This document shows positions 22,100 through 32,784 of a DNA stretch of 64,000 nucleotides, piece after piece. This stretch comes from Siphonodentalium dalli (taxonomy: Eukaryota > Mollusca > Scaphopoda > Gadilida > Siphonodentaliidae), in contig CP136065.1 in the NCBI GenBank assembly GCA_032622095.1, positions 150,977,577 through 151,041,576 of the forward strand. The letters are read 5' to 3'. The notes under the pieces are model-generated. The model was not told the origin of the DNA. It ran no database searches and worked only from the letters and a program-made list of their open reading frames with translations. Every line of letters begins with the position of its first letter. The stretch's first letter is position 1. A program made the position numbers and the translations under genes.

Positions 22100-24149
22100 A
22101 CTTGTGCCCCGATCCCTTTTGTATATTTATATACGAATAAAATATGTTTAAAGTAAAGTAACTTTGGTAAGTACACTGGATGGAATGAAATTTGGTATGC
22201 GAGTTTACTAGCACACAATAAAGGACAAGTTCTCATTTGGGCTCCGTCCACCAATTTTCACCAGAGTTATGGGCGTCTGTTTGAATTACTATAAGGGCGT
22301 ATTTTGCCATGCACGCCCTGACGATGCTCTTGTTAAGAGTATGTTAAGAAAACGACCGATCTTCGACCACCATGAGATTTTCACTCCAAAGTGAAATAAG
22401 TTTAATCAAAGAATTGTATCTGTTCTGAAGAATCTATATTTCAGTTCTACCTGACAAACTGCTCTAGATAAATAAGTTGTTTTACATACAAAATAATTTT
22501 ACTGTTTCCAAATATATAAAATACGCACGAGATTACGATAAGTATGTGTAACTTATTGCCGCCTTTTATTAGAATTTCCACATTCAGTTCGTGGATGCAG
22601 ATGGCAATCAATTTTCAGCCAGCTTGTAATAATACAATATATTCTAGTGACACTCGTAACTTTCAATGTCAACAGCTTGTAAGTCGATGTGTAGGTGATA
22701 GTGGGGCAGATACCTCAAAATAAGAGGTGTTGCTTCTCAGTGTGAGTGTACAGGGGAGTTTTAGACAAAAAGGAACTTCGCACCGAAGGAGAACTACCCG
22801 GCACGTGCTACAATAGACTACTTGTGGTTTCACAATTCAGATGGATGGGGTGTGACGTATGCTAATTGAGTAATCGTAATCCTTTCTGTAAATATTTTTA
22901 CGCTACCACGTTTAGGCGAGAATGCATTATCATTATAACAAGTTAACAACTGCCAACTAATTCGAAATCAAAATAATAAACTGAGTGGGCATATAAATTC
23001 ACTGCTGTTGTATAAACCTAGCATAGTTTAAAAACAAACTTCTAATCAGTGGATGTACGTGTATGAATATTGTGCGTTTAAAGAGCAGCCACACCTATAT
23101 GAAAGGTAATTACAACATCTATTTGGTCCATTACATACGAATTTCTAGTTGCTTCATCGTGAGCAAACACTGCTTCATTTTGAATGTTACATTATTTTCT
23201 TTTCACCAAATTAAATCATAGAGTACAAAAGTAACCTAAATATCATTAAACAAAATGCAATGCGACTATTATGGCGTTCTTGTGTGTAATTAACGGCGTG
23301 TATAGTTTCCATTTTCGCGATCCATAGCCTGTGCCTTTGGGTGTAAAAGTGCATTGAAATAGCTAACGATGTTAACCAATGAGTATTTCAGATTGATTTC
23401 GGGGTACACAAAACGCACAAGCCGCCTAATATAGGATTGTTTAGTATCTATCTCTTCGAAACAGGAATTATATAGGGCGATGAAAACCCTGACTATATGA
23501 CACATTGCCATTATATTGACAATTGTACGTTTTTATTAATATCCGCCTATCACCCAAGTCTGGAACAGAATTTACACTTCATTCTAATTTATATATTTAC
23601 TGCGTTATATTTTGTACATGTATTTGTTATTCGTGCTTGCATGGGGCAGCAGGAAGACGACCAACTATGGCAATGCTGCCCCACATGTCCCCAGAACAAA
23701 ACATTGCCCCACCCCAATAATACTTAATTCTATAGGATTAAGTATTATTGGGGTTAGGGTCAATGTGTGTTAGGGAGAACTGTGTGTTACTCATGTGCAA
23801 TACATATTATTATATGACACACCGCATTCATTTCATTGTGCAAATAAAATCGAATCAAGAAAACGCCTTGAAACTTTCAAACTGAAACTCGTTATCTCAA
23901 CAGCAGACAGTCAACCAGCGCTAAAATATAAGACTCTATATGCACACGGTCTAGACGACAATCACATCGTCGTGATTGGGACCGCGCTTGACTTCAAAGT
24001 TCAAATCGTTGCGCTGTCTGACAGTTTAGCCTAATTTGTATCCGACCCAGACGTTGCATCCTCTATAGGAATTGCACTGATTTGTGAATAATGACTGCTG
24101 ATCGCGCGGTGCACCCTTAAATAAACTGAAGGATATCTTCTGATCCCTA
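22100..24149 (+). repeat. Segmental duplication, 5' part (copy 2 arm)
   Basis: The segment 22100-25760 matches 42050-38640 read on the - strand, so copies 2 and 3 are an inverted pair. Shared landmarks in order: the AACTCTGGTGAAAATTGGTG unit (inverted here at about 22253), CTTCGACCACCATGA (22362), ACCTGACAAACTGCTCTAGA (22448), GTGGATGCAGATGGC (22581), and CACACAAGAACGCC (about 23275, seen inverted). Relative to the - strand copy, about 130 bases are extra after the CTCTAGA site (22470-22570). The part 22670-23170 also matches 1170-1740. Confidence 0.8.
23712..23753. repeat. Perfect hairpin, 17-bp stem
   Basis: CCCCAATAATACTTAAT pairs with ATTAAGTATTATTGGGG across an 8-base loop. The matching site upstream of copy 3 (40543-40580) keeps only part of the stem. 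Confidence 0.8.
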
Positions 24150-24410
24150 ATTAACGTCGCGCGTTATTAACCATGCAGTGCACCGCGCTTCAGCATGCAT
24201 GCGCTCATTAATATCGTTCATCGTATAAAACGATCTGCTTAACACTACCGTACTGGTGATTTTGAATGTGTGCCTATCAAAAGAAATAATCTGACGCATT
24301 TTGGATAAAATGTTATCTCCCGCCCTCCGACAAGTATATAATGTCTTGCTCGCCACAGTCAGTAGAAATATATATAACATAACTTTCACAATTTCATTTC
24401 AGTTTGTACA
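24150..24410 (+). promoter_or_regulatory. Promoter of gene copy 2
   Basis: Same block order as upstream of copy 1: AACGTCGCGCGTTATTAA, CACCGCGCTTCAG, ATGCATGCGCTCATTAAT, ATCGTATAAAACGAT, ATCTCCC, TATA (GTATATAATG, about 24332) and GTCAGTAG initiator (about 24358). The leader is about 50 nt. The region beyond -260 also matches copy 3 for over a kilobase. Confidence 0.7.
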
Positions 24411-25628
24411 ATGGACACTACTTTCGTATGCGATCTACCAGACTATGAGGAGGAACTCAAATCGCGAGCAATGTTTTACTGCGACCAGCGATATGCTCTT
24501 ACGGTGGAACCAGTTGACCAAAGCGAGTGCACTCATGACCTGAGTGGCAAGCCGTATCAACAGAAATGTGGCCTACGTAGAGCACATTCGGCAAAATCAA
24601 ATCCCAGTGCATCGTCGACCATGATTCGGGGCCCCACAGATACAGCGCGATACCAATCAGTTAAATTGAACCCAAGAGCCTCATCGACAATGATGGATGC
24701 TAGTTTCTTCTGCGAGCTTAACAAAATGTACAATTCGACGACAATCGATGACCGAAATACTACCAAAGTTGTAAGCAGTGTTCCCATGTTCGACGAAGAT
24801 TCTCTTTCAATGGGGAGTATTCTCACATGGACTCTAAACGATGATGGCGATGATGGTGGCGATGACGATCCTGCCTCAGGTTGTCTCGCACATAGTACAC
24901 CAAATCGGAATCGCGCATTCTCAGACAGCAGGGCCAAGAGACGTCTGAGACTTCATGACTCGATGACGCCGATGATCAGGGAGTTAGCCGAAGAAGACAC
25001 AAGTTTCCGCAGTGACGTCACTTTCGATGAAGCGGAAGAAGTCGACGGTGGTACTGAGACCGTGTGTGATTTCGGCATGAGTGGCGTTGACGTTATTCAG
25101 TCTGCCTCATCTTCAGGGAACGACCGAATCGTGTATGGTGCTGAGGATGCTTCTGTGGTTCTTAACGAGTTTGATTACAGCGACATTTCATTTGATGTCA
25201 GTTCCGACGACGAGCACATTCAAAAGAAATCTTTGCAGAATTCACACGTTGATACTTGTGTTAAGCATCAAATTCAGCAGAAAGTTCTCGCGGTGACATC
25301 AGAATCTTCTGTGACAAAAGTGTCGGACACGAGTTCGTGGGACTCCTTGCTTTCTGGGAGTCAGATTTTACCTTCTTCCTCCAAACCTACGAAACCAGCT
25401 ATGGAGAAGAAACATTCAATGAGACGTCTTCTGCTAGAGAAACAGTTCCAGTGCTCCAACAAATTCGCCAATTCCAAACAATCCTTTATTTGTGTTGATC
25501 TTGACTCTTTCCATGATATTGTGATCAGTCGTGTTCCCAGCAAAGTTCTGGAACATTCTTACAGAAAGCATTCGAAAACTTCAACGCTGAAAAAAATCAA
25601 GTCATTTTGTAAAGCTATTGTACGTTAA
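24411..25628 (+). CDS. Unrecognised disordered protein, family copy 2 (405 aa)
   Basis: Intact paralogue of copy 1, single exon, same start context (TTTCAGTTTGTACAATGG). It keeps all family blocks: DLPDYEEELKSRA, two NPxASSTM repeats, SMGSILTWTLNDDGD, an acidic run (DDGGDDDP), HSTPNRNRAFSDS with ARR-type basic residues, FRSDVTF, SSWDSLLSGSQILP, SMRRLLLEKQFQCSNKF and the basic C-terminus. It differs from copies 1 and 3 in the centre (HDSMTPMIRELAEEDTSF). No domain, signal peptide or membrane segment is seen, and function is unknown. The conservation of reading frame against copy 1, with many third-position changes, argues that both are or were under selection. Confidence 0.85.
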   Translation: MDTTFVCDLPDYEEELKSRAMFYCDQRYALTVEPVDQSECTHDLSGKPYQQKCGLRRAHSAKSNPSASSTMIRGPTDTARYQSVKLNPRASSTMMDASFFCELNKMYNSTTIDDRNTTKVVSSVPMFDEDSLSMGSILTWTLNDDGDDGGDDDPASGCLAHSTPNRNRAFSDSRAKRRLRLHDSMTPMIRELAEEDTSFRSDVTFDEAEEVDGGTETVCDFGMSGVDVIQSASSSGNDRIVYGAEDASVVLNEFDYSDISFDVSSDDEHIQKKSLQNSHVDTCVKHQIQQKVLAVTSESSVTKVSDTSSWDSLLSGSQILPSSSKPTKPAMEKKHSMRRLLLEKQFQCSNKFANSKQSFICVDLDSFHDIVISRVPSKVLEHSYRKHSKTSTLKKIKSFCKAIVR

Positions 25629-25724
25629 ATTCGTTAATGTTGAATTTATTATGTTTTGATTGCTTGTTCTGCGTGTTGTTATTTGTTGATATATAGTGCT
25701 AATCTTATTATGTTTTAATTATGA

Positions 25725-25730
25725 AATAAA
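25725..25730 (+). terminator. Poly(A) signal of gene copy 2
   Basis: AATAAA in the conserved ATGAAATAAATAACTTGAAT block, about 100 nt after the stop. Confidence 0.7.
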
Positions 25731-25949
25731 TAACTTGAATCCCCATTAATGAGTTTCACGTCACTGCACATCACAACACTTATGGTGGGAAGTGTTTCGT
25801 GATTCAATTCAACAGTTGGAATATCTAGAAATATCCTATTTGACATAAAATAAGCAATCGCCGACGGATGTATCCCCGCCTAAATGGGCATTTTGAAAAT
25901 ATGCTAAAAATAATTGAAATAAGTTGATATTTCTTTGAGATTGGTTAAC

Positions 25950-27060
25950 ATTTATTTTCATTCGGACTAATTTAAATTGCAACGCCAAAAATTTACAATC
26001 AAATAGGCCGTAACTCTCGTAAAACTGTATACGCCTAGTTTGCGAACTCGTTTCAGAAACTCCTTTTGTGAACTAACATACCAAAAATCTATAAATTGTT
26101 CAGAATAAACCCCGACAAACGGCAACAATGACAATGAAAGGGCCGTAATTCTGCCTCTGGCGAAAATGTATGACCCGGCCTATAGTTTGTGAATTCGTTT
26201 CAGAAACTCCTCTTGTGAACTCTTATACCAAATTTTTTCAAGTCCGTTGATAGTTGTTCGAAATAAACTCCGGACAACTTTCCTGGGTGCTAAAAGCCAA
26301 AAAAAATACAACCAAGTGGTCATAACGCTGGTAAAAATGTACGATACAACCAAGTGGTCATAACGCTGGTAAAAATGTACGATACAACCAAGTGGTCATA
26401 ACGCTGGTAAAAATGTACGATACAACCAAGTGGTCATAACGCTGGTAAAAATGTACGATACAACCAAGTGGTCATAACGCTGGTAAAAATGTACGATACA
26501 ACTAAGTGGTCATAATGCTGGTAAAAATGTACGATACAACCAAGTGGTCATAACGCTGGTAAAAATGTACGACCAGGACTAGTTTTCGAACTCGTTTCAG
26601 ATACTCCTTTTGTGAACTCACAGACTAAAAAGCTTTCAAATCCGTTGCTAATTGTTCGAAATAAGCCCCGGACAACTTTTCCTGGGTGCTAAACGACAAC
26701 AAATTACAAAGGGCCGTAACTCTGCATGCATGGTGAAACTGTCCAGCCGGACCAAGTTTGCGAACTCGCTTCATGAACTCATATACGACAAATCGGTTAA
26801 TAACTGATCGATATAACCCCGGGACAACTTTTCGTGGGTGCTAATTTAGCCAACAAATTGCAATCAAAATGGCCGTAACTCTGGTGAAAATGTCCGACCG
26901 GACCTAGTTTGCGAACTCGTTTCATATATCCCCCTTGTGAACTTATAACACCAAAAATCTTTGAAATCCGTTGATACAATTGTTCGAGTTAATAACCCGC
27001 GGATAACTTTTCGGGATAGACCGCAAGCGGCCGGACGATACGACGGAATCCATTTGTATA
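25950..27060. repeat. Tandem repeat region, about 200-bp degenerate units
   Basis: Units with TTTGCGAACTCGTTTCAGAA, TCCTTTTGTGAACTCA, CCGTTGATAATTGTTCGAAA and AAGGGCCGTAACTCTGG repeat five times between about 25990 and 27010, with increasing divergence. The GGCCGTAACTCTGGTGAAAA part is related to the core of the Helentron-like element at 5940. Confidence 0.8.
26308..26573. repeat. 38-bp tandem array, seven copies
   Basis: Units start at 26308, 26346, 26384, 26422, 26460, 26498 and 26536 with ACAACCAAGTGGTCATAACG and end TGTACGAT. They are almost identical (two changes in the sixth). This is a recent expansion of one piece of the surrounding 200-bp unit. Confidence 0.95.
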
Positions 27061-27109
27061 TCCCCCGCCGAAAATTTGGATAACTACTATTTATATACTT
27101 TTATTATAT

Positions 27110-28122
27110 ACTAGAATGTGCGCGAATTCAAAACTATTTTCGTAAACGTCTTGGATCTGATGAGAGTTTCAGTTCTTAGTCGTTTCTGAATACACATGCG
27201 TATATTAAACACGATCGCTTTGGATTTACATCTTTTAGACCATAACAGCATCATCATTTTGTTGCGATGATGGATGTTTATATGCTCCAAATAATTATAC
27301 TGATATTGAAATAGTTATATATGGACTGGGCATCAATGAAATAAACTCGAAGACAGAAGAACACATCCGCAGGCAACATTGTCTGACTTCAGAAAAATCA
27401 ACACTTGGCTCCGGTTTGTGATGACTCACTGTATGGTCACGGTACCCAGGGTAGTGGATATGGGGGGAGTGCTTTCACGCACATGAAATCTCAATTCAAT
27501 TCAATTTCAATTTTAATAGTAACTCTGGTCATCACAAAAGACATTACAGAGAAAATAGACACAATTATACGAATAATCAATACATGTAAATGTATATTTA
27601 CACAACAAACGATTAAGCCGGTGTGAATGCGGTGGTATTCTATGGTATACATCGGTGTCGCGTTTAATAGATGTATACTTGTTTACTCATCCTAATCAGA
27701 TAATATATTTACTAAGCTATGGTCTATGGTGTGTATCAACAAATTTATATGTACTTATATACATGTGTTTACTCCTGCACATACATCTAGAGTATATTTC
27801 TTACAAGCATTTCAACATCGTCGACTTTACGGTATACAAATGTACCATGATTTGTACATCGCTTGACATTGAGTAATGGTTTTGAATTTCTGATATTTGG
27901 TTAACCGAATTTAAATATAGGCCTACATGAATACGCGTATATAATTCAGTGTCCAACCTATAGCTTCTGTAATGTGTGTACCTCGTTGGCACAATCCTCG
28001 ATCTTGGTTTCCCTGTGGTTAATTAGCTTAAACTCAGAAGTCGTACTATTTATCGCTCAGTTTTAAATTCACGCACCGAGGGATGCGCGAAAAATAGTAC
28101 TGCGCGAATTTAAATACGAGTT
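27110..28122. mobile_element. Second copy of the 2195-type TIR element
   Basis: The right end, AAAAATAGTACTGCGCGAAT plus TTAAATACGAG (28090-28122), equals the right end at 2848, and internal blocks such as CTGACTTCAGAAAAA(C)TCAACA match. The left end (about 27115, GTGCGCGAATTCAAAACT) is diverged. Interior ORFs look like chance. Confidence 0.55.
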
Positions 28123-28754
28123 AGGTAGTTCTGAAATTCGTAACTGTGTTTCTGATCTTATCATTTCTGACTGTCAAGTATATAAGCTTCTTCTTTCTGG
28201 TTTGAATTCTCGCTTGTGTACAAAGAAGTTCTTTGAAATTGAGTAAATGCACGTCAAAGCACTTCAAGTCGTTTCCAATCTGCTTTACCCGATCAAAGCC
28301 GGGTACCCCAGCTAGTATGAAATATGATGGGGTGGGAAGGTACACATTATCAAGTTAAATTTGGTCTAAACTCGTAAATAAAGATAGTATATAGTACTTT
28401 ATCCCATTAGCTATACCGATTGCTTTATTCGCTTGATGATGAAACCATGTCCAGTTCCCCTTTGTTAGATAATGCATGTATTATAGAAATTTTTTGAACT
28501 GTCTTTCATTTGGAATTTCCGAAACCAAGGAGACGGCATAATAGCGTGCATGTTTGTTAAGGGAACGATTAAAAGATCACCTTATCCAGGAATGGAAGTT
28601 ATCGTCACAAAGATTCGGTAAAACTAATGGGTACTATATATAGTCGTAACGCCACACCGACGAAACGCCATATTTTAATTTAGTTAGAACGTCACCTATA
28701 AATTTGGTCATAACCCCATATGATATTGATGGTGATCCATCTGCGATTAAAATT
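28123..28754. other. No gene recognised
   Basis: AT-rich, no supported feature. Confidence 0.35.
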
Positions 28755-30098
28755 CAGGGCCCTGCTTCATGAAAGCAACTTATGACACAGTTGGGACTTA
28801 AGATGGTCATAAGTTCAAACTTCAGTCATAAGTGCGTTTCACGAACAAGGTCATAACTTAAGGTGGTCTTAACTTTGGTCTTAACTTTAAGACTGGTGCG
28901 AGGTGTCTTAAGATAATCTTAAAGTTAAGAGCCACGTGATAAGTGGCACATCGATCACAAATATGGCGGCCTGTGTTATTTGCAATTACGGAGAGATCTA
29001 CGACGACAAAGGCTATTTAGGGACATAAACAATCCACTGGATTACATAGAAAAATTAGGATTTCTTTTCGTTGCTGACATTTCGGAAGCAATGCGTCTAG
29101 TGACAATATTATCCTATTCGAAATGGTTGGAACATTATCACGTGGTGCTTTTTGGACATTAAATGCCCACGCCCATGTCATGATTTTCAAGGCTGTCCAA
29201 ATTTTGGTCATGTTTTTTTTTTCAGGGGTAGGATGACCATTGTACAGCATACTGTATATATGATATACACACCCGTAACGATAACACTCCTTAATGCGAG
29301 TGTGCTAATGAAAACGTAGTTATATATATATATATCCATGGTATGACAACCGATAGATATACATCTGCATAAAAATAATAAAACATTTAATCTAACAAAT
29401 ATTTTTCATTTCCCTTTGAATCGAAAAATGACCTATGTTTGTCCTGATGACATCGCAGATTTATTTTGATTATTGCTACACGTAGAGAGCGATGGTCGAT
29501 AATACACGTGTTATTTCGGCTCACATAAACAAATCGCCGCCTGATCATTGCTCTCAGTGCATTAACTCGGCGTGAATGCATGGTCGCAGTCATGCATCGA
29601 TCCATATAATTATATTGTCTTATTTCTGACAACGCCACACCAGTAAACGCAAAGATCGTCATTTTAAGAGCCTGCGGTGTACTCATGTTCGAATTACCAT
29701 CGTGGAACCCATGCAAGGCAAAGATCCATATGCGAATATAAGGCCACTGACTATAGACACTAAGATACATGCGCTGATTCACCCACCCCACCCCAGCCGC
29801 TATCCGGCACCCCTGTCCCACAATAATGTCAACGCGGGCTCGGCTCTTTCTCGATAACCTCTCAATGTCGTACATACAGATTGCACAAGCCCACACTTTT
29901 TTGTTCCGGACTGTAGAAAATTGTCGATAACTAGTCTAAATGAGCGGGAACTTAACTTACTACTTAAGTAGGAATTAATCTTGTTTTGTGAAACGCGTTC
30001 TTGAAACGGAAAAGTTACACCATAAGATCCACCTTAGATCTTAGATTAAGTCCATCTTAAGATAATCTTATGACCTTGCTTCACGAAACAGGGCCCTG
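28755..30098. mobile_element. PIF/Harbinger-type element, decayed
   Basis: The left end CAGGGCCCTGCTTCATGAA and right end TTCACGAAACAGGGCCCTG form terminal inverted repeats with the GGGCCCTGTTTC signature of animal Harbinger elements. Subterminal CTTAAGATAATCTTA blocks occur at both sides (28915; 30058). Inside, 28980-29060 encodes a short transposase N-terminal remnant. The length (1.34 kb) and broken ORF make it non-autonomous. The 169-codon - strand ORF (29387-29896) shows no family signature. Confidence 0.75.
28980..29060 (+). pseudogene. Harbinger transposase N-terminal remnant
   Basis: The frame reads LRRDLRRQRLFRDINNPLDY then IEKLGF. This resembles the start of animal Harbinger transposases (RRRR.FRDR.NPLDY.DD..L...YRF). 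After about residue 30 the similarity stops and the frame ends at 29162. No DDE catalytic segment is visible in the element. Confidence 0.6.
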
Positions 30099-30629
30099 AA
30101 CTGTTCATATTATGTTTATGTTAAAGCCACATTACGGGTTGGATCTCTGAATTAAAATATAGGTAAACAAATACACGAAATAATTATACGGACTGTATAT
30201 GCCACTAAGTTATCGAATTCAGCATGGAACAATACAATAAAGAGCGTTAGTTGTTAATCCATATATCGTATGGTATTCATAAAGAGCGTTTATATCATTT
30301 CTATTGGAATACTTAGAATAATGGAACTTGATATGACTTATGTAAGTTTTTCAGAGTAGATAAAGTCTGTATATCGGTACTTCGTGTATATATTAATTTT
30401 TTAGACTTTTTGTTCGCTATATACGAAGTTACGTATTCATAATATTTGAGCTTCAAATGAGCTACGGACGTTTAATGAATAATTGTGAGAAAAATGAAAG
30501 TGTCAATTACACTGTAGCTCGATTTGTTCAGGGTATAATTTCACGTGTTGGAGTCAATAGAGTTATTAGGAACTCTGAAAGTATAATGTCTAAGTAAATT
30601 AAGTGATATATATGAGGGTTGTGTTTTAA
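30099..30629. other. Intergenic with AAAGAGCGTT boxes
   Basis: AATAAAGAGCGTTAG at 30237 and CATAAAGAGCGTTTA at 30280 lie 43 bases apart, close to the unit size of the array at 45691. No gene. Confidence 0.5.
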
Positions 30630-30779
30630 CCCTTTACCCAACAAACCGGCCAAAAACGGCCAAATAAAGCTGCAACAGCCTAAATTATCTTGGGTCTGTC
30701 TCAATAAAACCATACAAATGTGGATATCATTGGAACCGGCTCATTGACCACATTGTGGTAGTTACAGTTATGCCCTGTG

Positions 30780-30846
30780 CCAATGCATTCTCTTATATAT
30801 GCGAGTCGACCATAGGTCGCCTCGCATATATAAGAGAATGCATTGG
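30780..30846. repeat. Hairpin 1, stem of about 26 bp
   Basis: CCAATGCATTCTCTTATATA plus TGCGAG pairs perfectly with the inverse ending at 30846; the loop (about 14 bases, TCGACCATAGGTCG) is itself partly self-complementary. Confidence 0.9.
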
Positions 30847-30927
30847 CCTAAAAAAAAACTTTTTTTAACACTTTTTACCATTTTTTCTTACATTCTTTAA
30901 CAATGTTATAATTTTTAATGTGTTAAG

Positions 30928-30993
30928 CCAATGCATTCTCTTATATATGCTAGGCGACCTATAGTCGACTGGCATATATAAAAGAATGCATTG
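30928..30993. repeat. Hairpin 2, duplicated from hairpin 1
   Basis: Same arms with a few mismatches (ATATAAAAGAATGCATTGG on the right). The loop region (TAGGCGACCTATAGTCGACT) is the inverse of the loop of hairpin 1. Confidence 0.9.
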
Positions 30994-31024
30994 GTACAGG
31001 ACCCTTCTGTTGGGTAAAGGGTTA

Positions 31025-32780
31025 ATGTGTAAATTGGTACATGCATATGTCTTTTTGCACTGGTTTGAAGATATCCCAACAAGATTGATGTCATCGACAT
31101 CAATACAACTGGCAACATGGGGTGAGTTGGAGCAAACCAGCTGTGGCGTTCCAGGGGAGTTTGGTCCGCATCCCTTATCTATAGGTTATCCTAAACATTA
31201 TTTTTATCAAAAATTTATATATGTAGCTCCTATGCACCTCGAAATTTCGTGAAGTTTGGTATTGATGATATAGATATTCATTCACGCAATAAAATAAAAT
31301 ACCCAATACACCAATAGTTTTTCCAAAATGTTTCAAAACCTGTAAATTAAAAAGTAAAAAATCCTAGTATTATAATGTGACAATTTCCAACCTCACCAGA
31401 CGTTGCTCATGGTTAACTGAGTGCAAAATTTGTACTGTAAGTTAAAAATCCTAGTATTATAATGTGGCCATAAGCTTTCCTATATAGAGTTGCACATTTC
31501 CAACCTCACCTGACCTTATTCGTGGTTAATTGAGTGCAAAATTAAAAGTATTAAAATATGTAAAATTTGGTTGTAAAAAAAAAATCCCCACTAATAGTCG
31601 GCGTAAAATAAAACTATGAGAACAATTTCGACCAGTCACCTGTTGTTGGTGTGAAGTTTCCAAGTAATGTGTAAGGTATGAAATGTAACTGTTCAACTGT
31701 TTTTGCCCAAAGTTTTGTTGCAGGAGGGAGGTGGGGCGGGTGGGTGCAGAGATAGCCGTCAAAGGTCCCTATATACGTGTTCTGTACTCTCATGGGCATA
31801 ATAATATAATCGTGGTGACCTAATAATAGTGTTGGGCGAGAATTTAGGCTGAAATTAATAATAGTGATGGCAATTTCACTTTATGTCTCAATGCCAAATA
31901 CTAGTGATCGTTAGAAATTTTCTTACAAATTATTAATTAATGATCGTGCTGACATATTATTATATTATTATGCACCTGATAGTATGGAGCTTGAAAAGCG
32001 TTTTTCCCATTGTATTGGATCATTAGATAGATAATAGTTCAGATTGCAGTGGATACATCATACGAATGTGTATAGAAAAGAGCGTCCATAAGTTAAAATA
32101 GGAAGAAACGAGGATGGCAAACATGCTTAAAAAGATGCGGAATGTCATGCTCTATAATAATAATAATAATTGGGCCTTCAAAATTCCGAAGATGAGGGAA
32201 GGGTTCCATATGTTGGCTCAGAGTCTATATCACGGTTGATGGTAAAAGTAAAATTTGATACTTTTTAAGGTACTGCCGTGTAACGCAGCGTGCAATCTCT
32301 ATGCAGCAACTGGGCCCACCATTATGAATGCGTTCGGAGAATGCAGTCCTTCCTTAGTATTACTGATAAAAAGAGTGACATGTATACCATGAATTGTTCA
32401 TTTTACACTGATAACAAACAAAGTTACTGGGCAATTCCACGACGGAGAATGAAATTTGTGAAAAAATTTAATCTTGAATATTGACTAAACAGTTTGAAAA
32501 TCTGATAGTTATGGTATTCAAGTTAGTGAAAACAGTTTTCCTCTCTCTCATATTCATCATTTTAGTGCTGAAAGCTTATGCCATTGTTAACCCACATGAG
32601 CTACTAAATTTTTTGCCAAAAGTGGCTTGTAAGTAATTGAGCAAATAGTAACAATTATTAAGATTGGCCTGTAGTATTTCTGTATTTAAATAGGTCGATG
32701 CACACTATAACACATCTTGGGTTTATATTTCTGTGACTGATGTCCATTTGGGGAAAAATATTTTTCAGAAATCTACATAC
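31025..32780. other. No gene recognised; local duplication at 31350-31540
   Basis: AAAATCCTAGTATTATAATG occurs twice (31358, 31445), each followed by CATTTCCAACCTCACC-like sequence (31381, 31495). An AAGAGCGTCC box lies at 32077. The ORFs are short and unsupported. Confidence 0.45.
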
Positions 32781-32784
32781 TATA

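Larger units (their letters stand above)
30630..31020. mobile_element. piggyBac-type MITE flanked by TTAA, with two internal palindromes
   Basis: CCCTTTACCCAACA at the left and its inverse TGTTGGGTAAAGGG at the right are each flanked by TTAA (30626-30629; 31021-31024). This is the target duplication of piggyBac-type elements. The element is 391 bp. It contains two long hairpins, 30780-30846 and 30928-30993, both starting CCAATGCATTCTCTTATATA. No ORF of note. Confidence 0.8.

Noticed and set aside
29387-29896. 169-codon - strand ORF inside the Harbinger element
   Set aside because: No family signature, no good start, and it lies in the wrong strand relative to the transposase remnant. The length alone is not evidence.
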